Assembly (NCBI GenBank): GCA_030770535.1
Contig: JASVEC010000006.1
Span: 1 to 64,000, forward strand
Reading direction: 5' to 3'
DNA: 64,000 nucleotides
DNA from: Batkoa obscura
Taxonomy: Eukaryota; Entomophthoromycota; Entomophthoromycetes; Entomophthorales; Batkoaceae
Part shown: in pieces, positions 27,427 to 40,157 of the stretch
How positions within the stretch are numbered: position 1 is the first letter of the stretch
Layout of the letters: every line of letters begins with the position of its first letter
Notes under the pieces: generated by a model
The model's database searches: none
Told to the model about the DNA's origin: nothing
The model's input: only the letters and a program-made list of their open reading frames with translations
Made by a program: the position numbers and the translations under genes

Positions 27427-27621
27427 TAAAATTATTTTCTAGAACTTTAACTTATTATATATATATTTTATATTATTTAAGGATAGTTTCAATTATAAGC
27501 CATATTTAGTATGATTAAAAAAATGTTATATAATTGATTGAAAAAACTATGGTATAATACAATATATTTTAATGAGAAGGTATACTTTTTAATGTTATTA
27601 ACAACATAATTAATAACATAA

Positions 27622-29496
27622 TTAATTAAGATCTAAATGTGTTTTTGTGTTTTCATAAACGACATAAAAAATGGAAACTGATGGAACAACCTAATAACAC
27701 ATATTAGTAACTTAATAATTGATAACTAAAAGGAACAAACTTTTAATAGTGTCGGTGTCAACCCTTTATAAAATCCTTTCAAAGCTTCCTTTTCATAAGT
27801 AAGCTGTATGGCATGGAAAGCATTTCTATAAACTTGGGGATGTGTTGGAGTTCCTTGGGCTTGTAGTCTATTCACATTTAAAAATAAGTCATAAACCTTA
27901 TTATTCTATTACCTTGTTCTAATTAATGAAAGAGGATAAACTGCAACTGCACCTAATGTTCCAGACATCATTCCGCATGAAAGTGTGACAAGTGGATTGG
28001 GCCTAGTATCAGGGGGTAATTGCTTATGCTTTAAGTAACTTAATTTTAAAGTTTCAAATAAAGCCAAGTCAATAGCAGCAAATGGAAAAACACCAATTAA
28101 AGTTGGTGCAATCCCTTTAAATAAACCTCGTAAACCATATTGTGCAGTTATATTTTTACCAGTTTCTAAAACTGAACCAGGCTTTGATAATTCGGACATT
28201 CTCCTAGTTTTAATCAATTCTAATGGATAAATCAATGTTTGCGAAGCAAGCCCTGCAATTCCACCAGCTAAAAGTCTATCGTAAGAAGTAAGTACTTCAT
28301 TTTTATTTCCCCCCTTTAAATGTAATATATAAGATTTTGCTGTCTCAAAAGCATAAAATTTCATAGCTGATTCTGGGATAATTTTTACTATATTTAACCC
28401 ATTACCACGGAAGAAATTAAAAAAACCCCCTTCATTATAAAGTTGAAAGACTGCATATTTTACAGTTGTAATCCACCTAGTAATAGCAGAAACAAAGCTT
28501 CTTTTTGTTACTACAGTTGTGATATTTTGAGTTGGAAAATTAGCACATGTTTGTAAATAAACCTTTAATCTATCTAAAGGTGCCGTAAAAGTTCTACTTA
28601 CTGCTCCAGCAATACCACCTGCTAATAAATAATATACTTTTGACTTGAAATTAAATTGATTGCTACTTATTACTGATATTTCGCCATCAAATGTCATTAA
28701 ATTCATAGCTTGAGTGTATTGATATATATTTTGAATGGTTAAATCTCTAGGTAAGAACTAAAAGGAAGGTTAAATTAAATATAAATATAATATTTATATT
28801 TTACCAATAAAAAATTTCTCCATTCTGCGAAATCTATAGAGCCATCCCCATCCGTATCCATTTTTGTTACAATTTCTTCCAATTCTTCGGGGTTTACTTC
28901 AATACCTATAACTATTATAAAAATCATTTTAAATAATTATAAACTATTACCTGCTCTTTTTAATGAAGAAGAAAGTTCTTGAGGTTGAAGTTTTAAGTCT
29001 TGAGATACGTCAATTTGCTTAAAAAGATCCCATAAAGCAGCTTCTTGTGCTAAAACAAACCTTCTAAATTCAATATAATCTATTATGCCATCTCTTGAAG
29101 CATCAGCTACTTTTAGTAGTTCATGGGCATAAGATTGAATAGGTATTCCAGGTGCTTTTGTGGATGAGCGTTCAAAATACCTATAAATATGTTTTGAAGT
29201 AATTCCATCACCTACTTTCTTTCCAGATAATTTTATTTCATTTTCTTCACTTTCAGTTAATTGACTCATAAAGCCACGAAATAGTTGAATTATCCTTTCT
29301 TCTCTTTCTAATGCATTCTCATGATCAGGTGAAAATGGTGGTACTAAGTCCTTTTTTTTGAATGAAATTAATTTTTCTTCTCCTTTTCTTGATTCTAGTC
29401 CAGTTATTGAACTAATGTTATTATCTATATAACTAGTATTAACATATTAAATTTATTAAATAAAGATAATAATATACTTTGTGGTCCAGCGCCCAT
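27622..29496 (-). CDS. Calcium-regulated mitochondrial ATP-Mg/Pi carrier (SCaMC type)
   Basis: About 510 residues in six or seven exons. The N-terminal regulatory half has EF-hand loops, among them DASRDGIIDYIEF and DTDGDGSIDFAEW; a weaker one is DVSQDLKLQPQEL. The C-terminal half is a six-helix SLC25 carrier with three signature motifs, PLDRLKV, PLELIKT and PLSLIRTR; a third motif without an acidic residue is typical of SLC25A24/Sal1. It exchanges ATP-Mg for phosphate across the inner mitochondrial membrane when cytosolic calcium rises. The start ATG (29494-29496) lies in a tiny first exon, MGAGPQS. The last exon, after a GTTTGT...TTAG intron, ends VVYENTKTHLDLN at stop 27622-27624. Confidence 0.9.
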
Positions 29497-30447
29497 GTTA
29501 TTTAATAATAAATAATGTAGATTAAAGTTAAAATTTAAGATTGGAGGGGTAAAGTCTTTTTGAAATTTCTCCTCAAACATGAATAAACGGTTTTTTTATG
29601 TTCTTTTACTTAAATTTATTAATAGTCAAAGAAAGTTAACTGTAGTTTTTTATATTTATATTTTGAGTTTTTTTTTGATAAATTAGGGATTGAATTTTTA
29701 ATTTATGATTGATCCCAAGATCTCAGATTAATAACACAACCTAATGGTAATTTAATTGATTGGTTATTCTCATATAAAAATAAAATTTATTTAATCATAA
29801 TGAATTTATTTGTATAAATAATTTATAAATGATTACAAGTCAGCTTACTCTTTTTAATTTTATATGAATTTATTAACAAAATAATAAATTCAAAAATTAA
29901 AATTAAAATAAACAATACTTTTTAGTTTTATTTAATTTTTAAAATAATAGTGAAAGTTTATTATTATTATTTTAACCAAAATTAAAATTGTTTTAGGTTT
30001 TGATGGTATTAACTTATAGACTATCATTTAAATTATAAAATAAAACTAATAGACATGATAATTTAAAGAATTTATATTTTCTTTATTTTTTATTATGTAA
30101 AGGCAAAGTGTAACATTTATTGATAATAAAAGTTTGAAATTTATTGTATTTAATAAATTTAATTTTAAATCATAAATCAACAATATAATATATTAATATT
30201 ATATTATGACTTAAAAGATTTTATTTATTATCTTTATTAAAACTAATTTTAATAATTAAATCTTAAATTACTGTTTACTATTTAAGTTTAAGTTAAGCAG
30301 TGAGGATGTAAGTCAATATTTAATAAAATAATAAAATAATAAAATAATAAAATATAAAATAATAAAATATAAAATAATAAAATAATAAAATTTAAATTAT
30401 GAATAAATAGTAAATAAATTTTTAGTTTCTATATTCTAATCAAATAT
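29497..30447. other. Intergenic, nothing recognised
   Basis: About 950 bases of A/T-rich DNA with a run of AATAATAAA-type units near 30325-30390. No gene was recognised. Confidence 0.5.
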
Positions 30448-32129
30448 CTATTTTTTCTTATTACCATCCTTGTTGACTTTAAACTTAAAAAACATCATAT
30501 CCCCATCCTCTACAACATAATCTTTACCTTTTTGGTATTGTTTTCCAGCAGCTTTTACAGCAGATTCACTTTTAAATAAATATAATTCAGTTTTATTTAC
30601 ACAAATAAAATTATTTTACCTTCCAAGTTCTTTTAATTCATTAAATTTAATTACTTCTGCTGCAATGAATCCTTTTTCAAAATCACTATGTATTACTCCT
30701 GCTGCTTGAGGAGCTTTAGATCCTTTCTATTAGTTATATCAAGTATTATTTTATACTATAGTAATTATAAATTTATACCAAAATAGTCCATGCTCTAACT
30801 TCATCTAAACCAGCAGTAAAATAATGATCTAAATCAAGTGCAGAATAGCCACATTTAATTATATCAGATAATGCTGATTGAACTTCCATTTCTTTTAGTT
30901 TATTTTGTTTTTCTTCCGGGCTTAATAAAGAAAGCTATATACAAAATTAGAATGTATTATTTAATCGCTTTGAAATGTTATACCTCATGCTCTAATTGTG
31001 CACTAAATGTTATTAGTTTATCGCCTGGGTTATTCTTTTCGATCCATGCTTTTAGCTTATTTACCCTTAATATTCTTATTAATATATACTATTAGATATT
31101 ATACTATTTTACCATGGATTATCACCAAGCATATATTCATCGACAGATAAATTTGCTAGATAAATAACTGGTTTCGCTGATATTAAATGCAATGAATTAA
31201 TGAATTCAATCTATTTTATAGAAATTATGATTCAGCACAAATGACAATATAATACTTGATTACTTCTTTGTTACTCCAGTCTCCTTTTCTAATATCCATT
31301 TCTTTATTTTCAACCCAATCCAATAATTTTTCTGTAATTTCCTATAGCAATTATTAAATGATTTAATCTATTTATTTATTTTAATCTTACAAGTTCATCT
31401 TCTCCAATTTTTTCTTTCTTCTTTGTTTTTTTAATAGTTTCAATATGTCTAGTAAGATATTCCATATCTTTAATCCTTAATTCATTATGTATAATATCTA
31501 AATCTCTAGTTGGGTTAATTTTATCTTCGACATGAATAATATTTTCATCTTCGAAAGATCCTAAAATACTTTAACAAGCTGATTAATTTATATATTAGTT
31601 GCTCACTTACTACAAACGTGAAAGATAGCATCTACTGATCTAATATGGTTTAAAAACGCATTTCCTAAACCTGCTCCATTAGCTGCGCCTTTTACTAAAC
31701 CAGCAATATCTATGACAGTCAAATAAGCAGGTATTTTGGATTTTGGATTATAATGTTGGCATAACCAATCAAACCTTTCATCTGGTACTGCTACTCTTGA
31801 TTCAGCAGGATCTAAAATTTACTTAAATAATAAATGTTGATTTTAATAATTAGACTCATACCAATAGTGCAAAACGGAAAATTTTCAGCAGGTACTGAAG
31901 ACTCTGTTATAGCATTAAAAAAGGTAGATTTGCCGACATTTGGTAAACCAACTACACCAATTTTAAGGTTATTACTTGGTCTACCTAACCTTAATTTTAC
32001 TTCATCGTTGGTTATTTCTCCTTTCTTTTGTTTCTTGGAAAAATTTATTGAAGTATTGGACAAATGACGTATCAAAAAGGACTGTTTTGTGTTTATTATA
32101 GCATATGTCTTAAATCTATTTAGTAACAT
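30448..32129 (-). CDS. YchF/OLA1-type P-loop ATPase, likely mitochondrial
   Basis: A YchF-subfamily protein of about 440 residues in some eight exons. Visible motifs are the P-loop [13 protein letters not shown], the switch-region ENFPFCTI, the G3 element [17 protein letters not shown] at the position where this family departs from NKxD, and the C-terminal TGS-like domain with [28 protein letters not shown] and [13 protein letters not shown]. The first ATG is at 32127-32129; the upstream extension starts only from TTG. The resulting N-terminus ([20 protein letters not shown], then RHLSNTS) is basic and amphipathic, like a mitochondrial presequence and like yeast Ylf2 rather than cytosolic Ola1. 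Which paralogue it is needs a tree. Confidence 0.88.
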
Positions 32130-32252
32130 CCTTATTAATATTGAGATTGTTAGAAAAAATAAAAATACAACTTTAGCCAATAAAAGTTATGTAAACTTAT
32201 AAAATAAACGCTTTAAATTTTTTATTGCTTCTTTATTGTTAAAAATCATAAA
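32130..32252. promoter_or_regulatory. Bidirectional promoter interval
   Basis: Only 123 bases separate the ATG of the OLA1-type gene (minus) from the ATG of the CWF18 gene (plus), so both must be transcribed from this interval. No TATA box is obvious. Confidence 0.55.
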
Positions 32253-32946
32253 ATGGAGGAAGAAGCAAAAAGAAGAAAAGAAAGATTAGCTAAACTTAAA
32301 CAAAAGACATTAGCAAATAAAAAAAACGATGATGATAACGAAGAAAAGTAAATTATATATTAATATAATAAGTTATGATTTATTGTTTTAGGCCAGTATT
32401 AAAGTTTAGAAACTTTGAACCAACAAGTGAATTATTGATACAAAAGAGTAATTTAAATTCAACAGAAGATAATACAAATGAAGGAAATGATTCTGAAGTC
32501 AAAACAAGTAAAAAAAGAGAAAGTGAAGGTATATTAAATGCAAAAACAGTAGAAGAAGAAGTAAAGGGGATAACTGATAAAATAATACAAGAACAAAAAA
32601 TAAAGATGGAAGAAGAAGTGGTAATAGTTATGATAAGATAATTATAGTTTATAGATTAATATTTTTAATAGAACTTAACTAATTTAGCACCATCAAAACC
32701 AAACTGGGATTTAAAAAAAGATATTATGAAAAAATTAAATAAGTTAGAAAACCAAACTCAACTTAAAATACATCAAATTGTTCGTAAGTTTTTTTATTTA
32801 AACTGATTTGGTTTTCTCTTATATTTAATTTAGGTGATAGAATTAAATCAAATAATAATAACAAACAATCAAATGCTTCATTATTAGAAGCCATTAATAC
32901 ACAAGTACAATTAGATCAAAAGGAAAGCGAGCAAGAAGAAGATTAA
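32253..32946 (+). CDS. Spliceosome-associated CWF18/CCDC12
   Basis: A four-exon gene of about 170 residues. The N-terminus MEEEAKRRKERLAKLKQK is the lysine/glutamate-rich coiled coil typical of CCDC12/Cwf18. PVLKFRNFEP, a long acidic linker, LAPSKPNWDLKKDIMKKLNK and an Asn-rich stretch before ALLEAI-like SLLEAINTQVQ follow. PNWDLKRD-type and LKFRNY-type blocks define the family, which joins the Prp19/NTC-associated active spliceosome. Introns of about 45 bases lie at 32349-32391, 32621-32681 and 32785-32833. Stop TAA at 32944-32946. Such a splicing factor fits an intron-dense genome. Confidence 0.85.
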
Positions 32947-32999
32947 AATAAAGTTTTTTTTAAATTTAAAAAATAGATTACTTTTTTTATCATTAGTTT

Positions 33000-33105
33000 A
33001 TATATGGGGATGTATTTTTTGTTTAAGAATTTTACTAACAATCTTTCCACATAAATAGCGCTTAAAAAATAGAAAAAGTAATGAAACCAAAACACCCCAA
33101 TATAT
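33000..33105 (-). mobile_element. MITE-like element, copy F
   Basis: Reverse-oriented member in the 270-base gap between the convergent CWF18 and IDE genes. It begins TATATGGGGATGTATTTT and ends ACACCCCAATATAT, with the complement of the AGCGCTATTTATG core inside. It could supply part of either 3' untranslated region. Confidence 0.75.
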
Positions 33106-33216
33106 AGTTAGAAATGACTAGGAACAAAAAGTAAGGAAAAAATAAACTATAAAATAATTTGATTTTATTACATCTTAATAACTATGGTTATAATTTAGAA
33201 TTAAAATTAAACTCAT

Positions 33217-36200
33217 TTAATCTTTTTTTTGATACACTTCAAGTGGGATAACAGATTTAGGAGCAGGAGAAAGTTCTTGGGAAGCAATCCAAGCAACAAG
33301 GTCTTCAATAACTTCACCACAATCTTTAAGAGTAAAATTTAATTCAGTATCTTTTTTGACTTTTTGAGATACCATATGAATTGAAATTTTACGTCTATTT
33401 GGTGCTTCACGAATAATACAATTTTTAATCATACTAATAAGTTTATCTTTATTTACTTTACGTAAAATAGAAACAACAGATTCAGCTATTAAATAAAATT
33501 GAGATTAATGAAATATTAATATTACATAAAAACAAAATTACCTTCATCAAAATCACAGAAATCAGCACTAATAGCATTCCACTTACGATTAGCATATCTT
33601 GGTAAATTATCATCTTTCTTAAGTTTATTAATAATTAAACCCTGTACTTTATTATTTAATTCTTCTTCAGTGTAATTTTCTACAATTTTCTATAATTATT
33701 AATTTAATAAATAAATAAATATTAATTAATTTTAAATTTACCAAAAAATTTTCTAAAAAATTTTCGATTCTAGATTCTAAATAAATTGGATCTCTTTCAC
33801 TTTGAATAATAATACGAATACCACCTCTACAAGCTAAAGAACGGTCTCCACCAAATACAATATATCCTAATTGTTCAACAGTACGTAATTGATTAAAAGC
33901 TGGTTCACTAATTAAATACCCAACAAGTTCAGAATAACTTCTTCGTTCTAAATCAAAATAAGAATATAAATCAAGATAAAATTCAATTGCTGAATCAAAA
34001 GTATCTGGGTTAGATACTTGTTTTTGATGAACATAAGAACAGTTTGGTTTTGGAAGATAAACATTTCTTCTTGGTATTCTTTCTGCTGAATATAATTTAT
34101 TAAATTTAAATAATTCATGGATATGCTTATAAACTTTAATTGAATCCTATAAATAAAATTATTATTTAGTCATTAATTAAAACCATGATAATATAATATA
34201 ATATGATTTACTTCAGCAGTAAAGTTACCACAGATGAATGTATCGGTATAAGCACGAGAAAAGAATTCTTTTGTAAATTCTTTAACTTCATTAGAAGTAA
34301 TAGCTATAAATTAAAAATTTAATATAAACTATATAAACAATATAAATTATTACATGGTGCTTCAATGTATTTCTCATCATCAGTCCATGCTTTTTCACAT
34401 AAAGCATAATGAGTATAATAAGCTACATGATTATAAGGTGCATTTAACTTAGAGTTAAGCAATGTTCTTAAATACTAATGAAATTATTTATTATTTATTA
34501 TATTTAAATTAATAATTAATAATTAATAATATTAAACTTACTTTTTCTTTACAATTATCAAATATTGTTTCATTAATATCAAATTGAGTTATATGTTTAA
34601 TGACTTCCAATAATAATGTCTCAAGTTTATGACTATAACCATCAACACCTATACTTAGTCCATTATATCGATTAGATAAACTATAGCTTAATCCAGCAAT
34701 TGAAGCATCATAACTGAATTCATTTAAATTTTCAGTTAATATTAATTTCAACAATTCCAAACAACAAAAGTGTCTTGGAGATGTATAAACAAATGGATTT
34801 TTAACGAATAAAGATAAGCTTGCTTTTGGTACTTTAAATTTACTACTACGATCGTACCATAAACTACCATTTTCATCCTTTATTAATAATAATGGATTCT
34901 AAATTATAATATATTAGATATAAATTATCGTTGTAAATTACTATAAATCATTACTTTTTGATTTGAAATAAATTCAGTTGATAAATCAAAGTTAGTAGGT
35001 ATAAATGGATTTGATTTAGGTAAATAAAGTTTTGAGTCTAATTCAATTGAATTTAATTCCTATTAAAATATAATATTAACATATTAAATGTGTATAAAAA
35101 CTTTTGTTCTTACTTTAATAAAATCATTGTCCAACTTTTCAATTGCATAATTTGTACCATACCAAGCTTCTTGCTTTAAATCTTTTCTATCTTTAACTGA
35201 TTTTGAGACCACAGTAACCCTATTAAATAATAAAATGTAAATAATAAAATATAAATAACAAATAACGAGCAGTTAATTACATCAATTTTTCTGGCTTGAA
35301 ATAATTCAATAATTCATTTACTGCTTCTGGATCATATTTCTTTAATAAACTAGAGTTACACAAAACTTCATTTGCTGGAAATGGACGATGAAGTCTATTT
35401 GATAACCTTGAAACATAGCTGGATACATTAGATTTTTCTTGAAATTTAAAATTAGCTTCATGAATTGATTGTATCTAAAAAAAACAATATTATTAAATAT
35501 TAATTATGATAACTATCAATTATTTATATTACTTCTTTAAAGTGACTTTCATTAATTCCTTCATGGGAAAGTAATTTGATATATTGATAAATTATTTTAA
35601 TTATATTTTCAACATTTTCTATTTTAATAAATTAGTAAATTATAAATTGTTATAAATTATTATATTAAATTACCTAAACCAGACACAGTTAATTCAACTT
35701 CAATTTCAAAAAAACAAAAGGCAGGATTATTATGCTGTGAACCAGCATAAAGTGAAGTTACCCAACTCTTTTCTTTTAATAAAGATAAGATAGAACCTGG
35801 TCCTTCATGACCAATAAAGTGAGATAATATGGTTGCGGGCTAAGATTTAATTATTATATTCTATTATATTCTATGAATAAAAATAAAAATACTCTTGATT
35901 CATAATTCTTAATTTGCGAGGGAATTTCAAAAGATAATGAAAGGTTACGTGTATCTTTAACTGGTACAACATATACTTTAGTCTAATAAAATAATTATAA
36001 TATAAGTATAAATTATATAAAGAAGATTAAAGTTAAATTACATTGAAATGTTCTTGTGGAGTTGGAGAATCAAAATGAATTGGTGGTTCAATATTAAGGT
36101 TTCTAACTAATGAGAAACGAGGGATTACCCATTCAGTTAATTTATCAAGGGATTCTTAATAAGGTTAGTATTCATCGTTAAAATATCATATTATATTATT

Positions 36201-37115
36201 TAATTACCTTTTCCACTTACAACGAGTTTCATAATATTTGATGAATAAAATTTATTATAAAACTTTAACAACTCTTCTCTTGTATCAATTCCTTTTGATT
36301 TTGGTTCTTCAAGTAAAGTATCCAAATTACCTATTAAAAATGAATGGGTTTCTATCATAAACTAATATATAACAGTTAAAAATACCTGTAGAAAAGCGTG
36401 AAAATGGATGATCTTTTTTACTAAATGATTTATGAAGTTGCATGAATCTCCAACCGTCATTCTGTAAATTCTTTTTATTCTCTAATTATACAATTTATTA
36501 TTTTATTTTATTTTATTTTTATAAAGATGAAATACCTGAATCTACCGCTTTGATTTCTCTTTCAGTACAACTTGGACTAAAAAGTGAAGAAGTAAAGAAT
36601 TGAGAGAATCTATTTCAAATTCATAATTATTATTGTTTCAAAATAAAATACCACTAATTACCTATCTAAAGCACCTTCGAGGTGATTTGGGCCTACTTCA
36701 AAGTAATAGTTGGTGTGATCATAAGAAGTATAAGCATTAGAGTAACCAGCATTCTCAGCTAAATACTTTAAATATTGTTAGTTTCCTAAACTATATTTCA
36801 TTATGTTATCTTTATTACCTCTGAATAATCATTTTCTTTTGGATATTTTTCCGTTCCCATAAATAATAAATGTTCACAAAAATGAGCTAAACCTGGTAAT
36901 TCAACAGGATCGTTTTGGGAACCAACATGAACATCTAAAGAAGCCGCAGCTTTATCACCATTAGGATCTGAAATTAATAATACAGTCAAGTCATTGTTCA
37001 ATATGATGTATCGATATTCTCTATCATCTACTGAGCTTTTGATAATTGGTTCAATAAGCTGTTTATATGATAATTCGTTGTTAAATTCTTTAGCTTCAAA
37101 GTTATTGGAAGTCAT
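33217..37115 (-). CDS. Insulin-degrading enzyme (M16A zinc peptidase), intact copy
   Basis: A full-length IDE/insulysin-type gene of roughly 980 residues with about 17 introns of 50-65 bases. Start ATG at 37113-37115; stop at 33217-33219. The zinc site HFCEH follows LPGLAHF, and [20 protein letters not shown] and LEGALDRFSQFF match the IDE family closely, as does [11 protein letters not shown] in the C-terminal half. This family cleaves small unfolded peptides in the cytosol or peroxisomes; a yeast relative, Ste23, also processes a-factor. The 5' exons and introns (36061-36325 and 36476-37064) are almost identical to those of the broken subtelomeric copy at 1420-5271, while the 3' two-thirds have diverged. 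No frame break was seen in the parts I compared. Confidence 0.92.
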
Positions 37116-37281
37116 GTTATTTTTTTACTTTTTAAAAAAAAACTTTATTAAAATTAAATTTTTAATTTAAGCTTTTAATTTGATGACGCAGTATTTTGTT
37201 AATAAAATTTTCATTAAAAGTTAACGTTTATAAAATATAATTCAATAAAATAAAAAATTTATATAGATAAAATTTATTTAA

Positions 37282-38460
37282 TTAGAGTTTATTACTAATA
37301 TTATTATAAACTTCATTTTGATCACCAATAGTGATAACCACTTTAGCATAAGATTTACGATCTTTTAAAAGGGATAATGCTTCTGCCGTTTTAGAAATAT
37401 CAAAAATATCTGGATAGATTAAAGGAATAAGTTGTTTATCAGTTAACCATTTTAAGATTTGAGTCCAAATTTCAGGTATAACTTTAGGTTGATGTTGAGT
37501 ATAAGCACCCCAATGTAAACCAACAATTGAAATATTTTTTAATAAAATACGATTAGTTTGAATAGCTTCATGTTTCCCAATGGCAAACCCAATGACAATA
37601 ATTTTACCACTAAACTTTAAGCATGAAATAGAATCATTGACTAATCCAACAGGATCATAAACACAATCAACTCCTTTTTTGTTTGTTATTTCTTTAACTT
37701 TATTAATCCATTCTTTCCCTTCAGTTTTAATATTAACAATATAATCTGCCCCATAATCTTTAACTATCTTTAATTTATTATCATCCGTTCCTGTAGCAAT
37801 AACTGTAGCACCTAATAACTATGTATCCTTTAATGTTTGTTAAATAAATGAATAAATAAATAGTTTACTTTTGCCATTTTTACAGCAACAATACCGACAC
37901 CACCGGTTGAACCATGAATTAAAATAGTTTCTCCTATTAAATTATTAACTTTAAGTAATCTAATACTATTATCAATAGTAATTACCTTGTTTTAATTCAG
38001 CCCTTAATTTAAGAGCAGATAAAGCAGTAGGATAAGTAATAAATAAACCAGAACCTTGGATATAGCTTAAACTATCTGGTAAATGGAATAAAGTCTTTTC
38101 ATTAATAGCTATATACTCAGCATTAGCACCTAAACCACATCCAAATACTCGATCTCCAACTTTATATCTTTTACTATTTTTAACTCGTGTTACTATTCCT
38201 GCAAACTAATAAATAAATAAATAACATATGTATATAATACGATGCTTAATATAATGACTTACCTCAGTGCCTAAAATAAAAGGAGCTTTTTGTTTAATTT
38301 GATAAGTCCCTTTGATCATCAAAATATCATAAAAATTCAAACCACATGCTTTGATTTTTACTAATACATCTCCATCTTTTTTTAATTCTGGTCTAACTGT
38401 GTCTTGGTATTTAATATCTTCAATATTATCACTTAATTTATCAACTATGATAGCTTTCAT
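37282..38460 (-). CDS. Zinc-independent quinone oxidoreductase (MDR superfamily)
   Basis: About 340 residues in four exons, a medium-chain dehydrogenase/reductase of the quinone oxidoreductase/VAT1 type. MKAIIVDKL at the start is typical, with an in-frame ATG 15 bases upstream (38473-38475) as the alternative. KACGLNFYDILMIKGTYQ, then a short exon, PAFILGTE-like PFILGTE and FAGIV form the catalytic domain. The Rossmann fold has ILIHGSTGGVGIVAVKMAK followed by GATVIATGTDDNK. GVDCVYDPVG and LLKNISIVGLHWGAY are conserved family blocks. No catalytic-zinc cysteine cluster is seen. It should reduce quinones or enones with NADPH; the substrate is unknown. Confidence 0.87.
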
Positions 38461-38878
38461 TTTATAATTTTTCATAAAATAAAAAGTCTAAAATTTAAAT
38501 TTTTTGTTAATATACTTTTAAATTATCAGGTGACATAATAAATTGAAATCATTTTTTTAAAATTCAAAAACTATTGTTTTCATATGGTTTATTTCAATGT
38601 GCTTAATAAACAATATTTAAGTATTATCCGAGTGTGCGGCAAAATTGAAGCGACAGTAGATTTGGTGAAATTTTAATGACATTTATATATTTTTAAAACG
38701 TTGTTGATTTTGTAAAATCTATCATTTCTCTGAACTTTGTCACACACTCAAAAGCATAGTACGGTATGGATACCTTATAAAAAATCATTTATAAATAATA
38801 TAAATTAAATGAATAATCAAAATAGCAAATAACGCAATGATACTTTATATTTTATTTAATAAGCATAACAACAAATTG
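38461..38878. other. Intergenic, nothing recognised
   Basis: About 420 bases between the QOR start and the CHS5 stop. A slightly GC-richer patch at 38628-38665 (GAGTGTGCGGC and neighbours) stands out from the A/T background, but I cannot assign it. Confidence 0.5.
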
Positions 38879-39716
38879 TTATCCTTTTTTAGCTGGTTCA
38901 ACATAATATGATACTGCTGGTTGGATTTTACCTAATGCTTCACAAGCTTTAAGCCAATCTGGTTTAACAATAGCAACATTCCATTGTAATGCTAACTCAT
39001 AATTAGGTGATACTGTACTGTTACATAATAAATCTGTAGTTTCAATCGATACTTCAGTCGACCATTTAGCACCAATCCTTTGAACACACTTTTTAAGTTC
39101 TTCAATCTCTAAGCTCGATAATGTAGAATCTAAACATACGTTAATCCCTGATAAATTAGATAGTGTCAATGTACGTTCTTCTACTTTATTAGATGTATAA
39201 ACTCCAGAAGATGTACTCATTATAACGGATAAATCGTATAATGTATCCATATCTAAACCTGATATCTTTAATTTATTCCCTTGTGTTGGTAAGGAACTTG
39301 GCATCTTATTTCCTTTTTTATAAACAGTAAATGAACGTAAATCACAAGAAAATAACTCTAAAGGCTCCCATTCTAAAACAATAGAAGTTTGTGTAATTGC
39401 TGATATTTTAATAGCTGGTGGTTTGGGATAATGGGTCCCATATTGTAATAAAATTTCCTCTTGTAATTCCATAAATGAATCTAATTTTTCTTTTTCTGTA
39501 CCATACTCTCTTGATACTTGTACTTTGACTATAGCTCCAGTAGATACACCCTCGGGTAATAAAATGGAAGGAAACTCAATTAAATGGTTATCTTCAGTTA
39601 ATAAGATTGCCTATTTAAAACTAAGAATGAGTCAATTTAAATAAAATTGTAAATTAATCAATTACCAAACCAGCATCCACTTTTCCAACTGTAAATAAGG
39701 AACTTGTTGAATCCAT
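38879..39716 (-). CDS. CHS5: Exomer scaffold Chs5, short form (FN3-BRCT)
   Basis: Two exons, about 260 residues. The N-terminus (FTVGKVDAGLAILLTEDNHL then IEFPSILLPEGV) matches the Chs5 dimerisation region. Then come YGTHYPKPPAIKISAITQTS and VLEWEPLELFSCDLRSFTVY (FN3 domain) and a BRCT domain with DTTDLLC-type ETTDLLCNS and NVAIVKPDWLKACEALGKI. Chs5 with its ChAPs partners forms exomer, the trans-Golgi coat that exports chitin synthase; the FN3-BRCT unit binds Arf1. Budding-yeast Chs5 is over 600 residues with a long repetitive tail. Here the protein ends just after the BRCT (PAKKG), so it is the core only. The intron lies at 39611-39665. Confidence 0.9.
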
Positions 39717-40157
39717 TTTATGTATTATATTTAATGTATAATAATTTTATTTAAAAATAATCAATTTAATTAATTCATAATAAACTTATAAACACTAAAT
39801 AATTAGTGACAAGCTCAACCAATGGTAATACGTTATGTTCCTATTACAATAACCAATCAATAAAGACACTCTATAATCATTTATAGAAACATTTTTGTTA
39901 TTATTTGTATAAGTAATGAGCCTTGTAATATTAATATAATGTATATTATTTATTTTTAAATTTAGATATGTTAGTCATATTTTGATTTAATAATATATAA
40001 ATTTATTTATATAAAGTATTGATAAATATAATGAAATATTATTATTAATGAAAAGCTTTATTCAGTGTATTTTTTTGCTCTTGAAAGGCCAAAGACCAAA
40101 GTGTCTTATTAACTAAGACAAAAAATAAAGCACTTAAGTCAGTAAACTTAAAGGACT
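39717..40157. other. Intergenic with a short purine-rich repeat fragment
   Basis: At 40075-40150 lies a short stretch (TCTTGAAAGGC, later GTGTCTTATTAACTAAGACA) that resembles the left end of the repeat at 43050. It is flanked by near-identical direct repeats, CTTTATTCAGT, at 40057 and 40156; the second overlaps the P450 stop. Confidence 0.5.
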
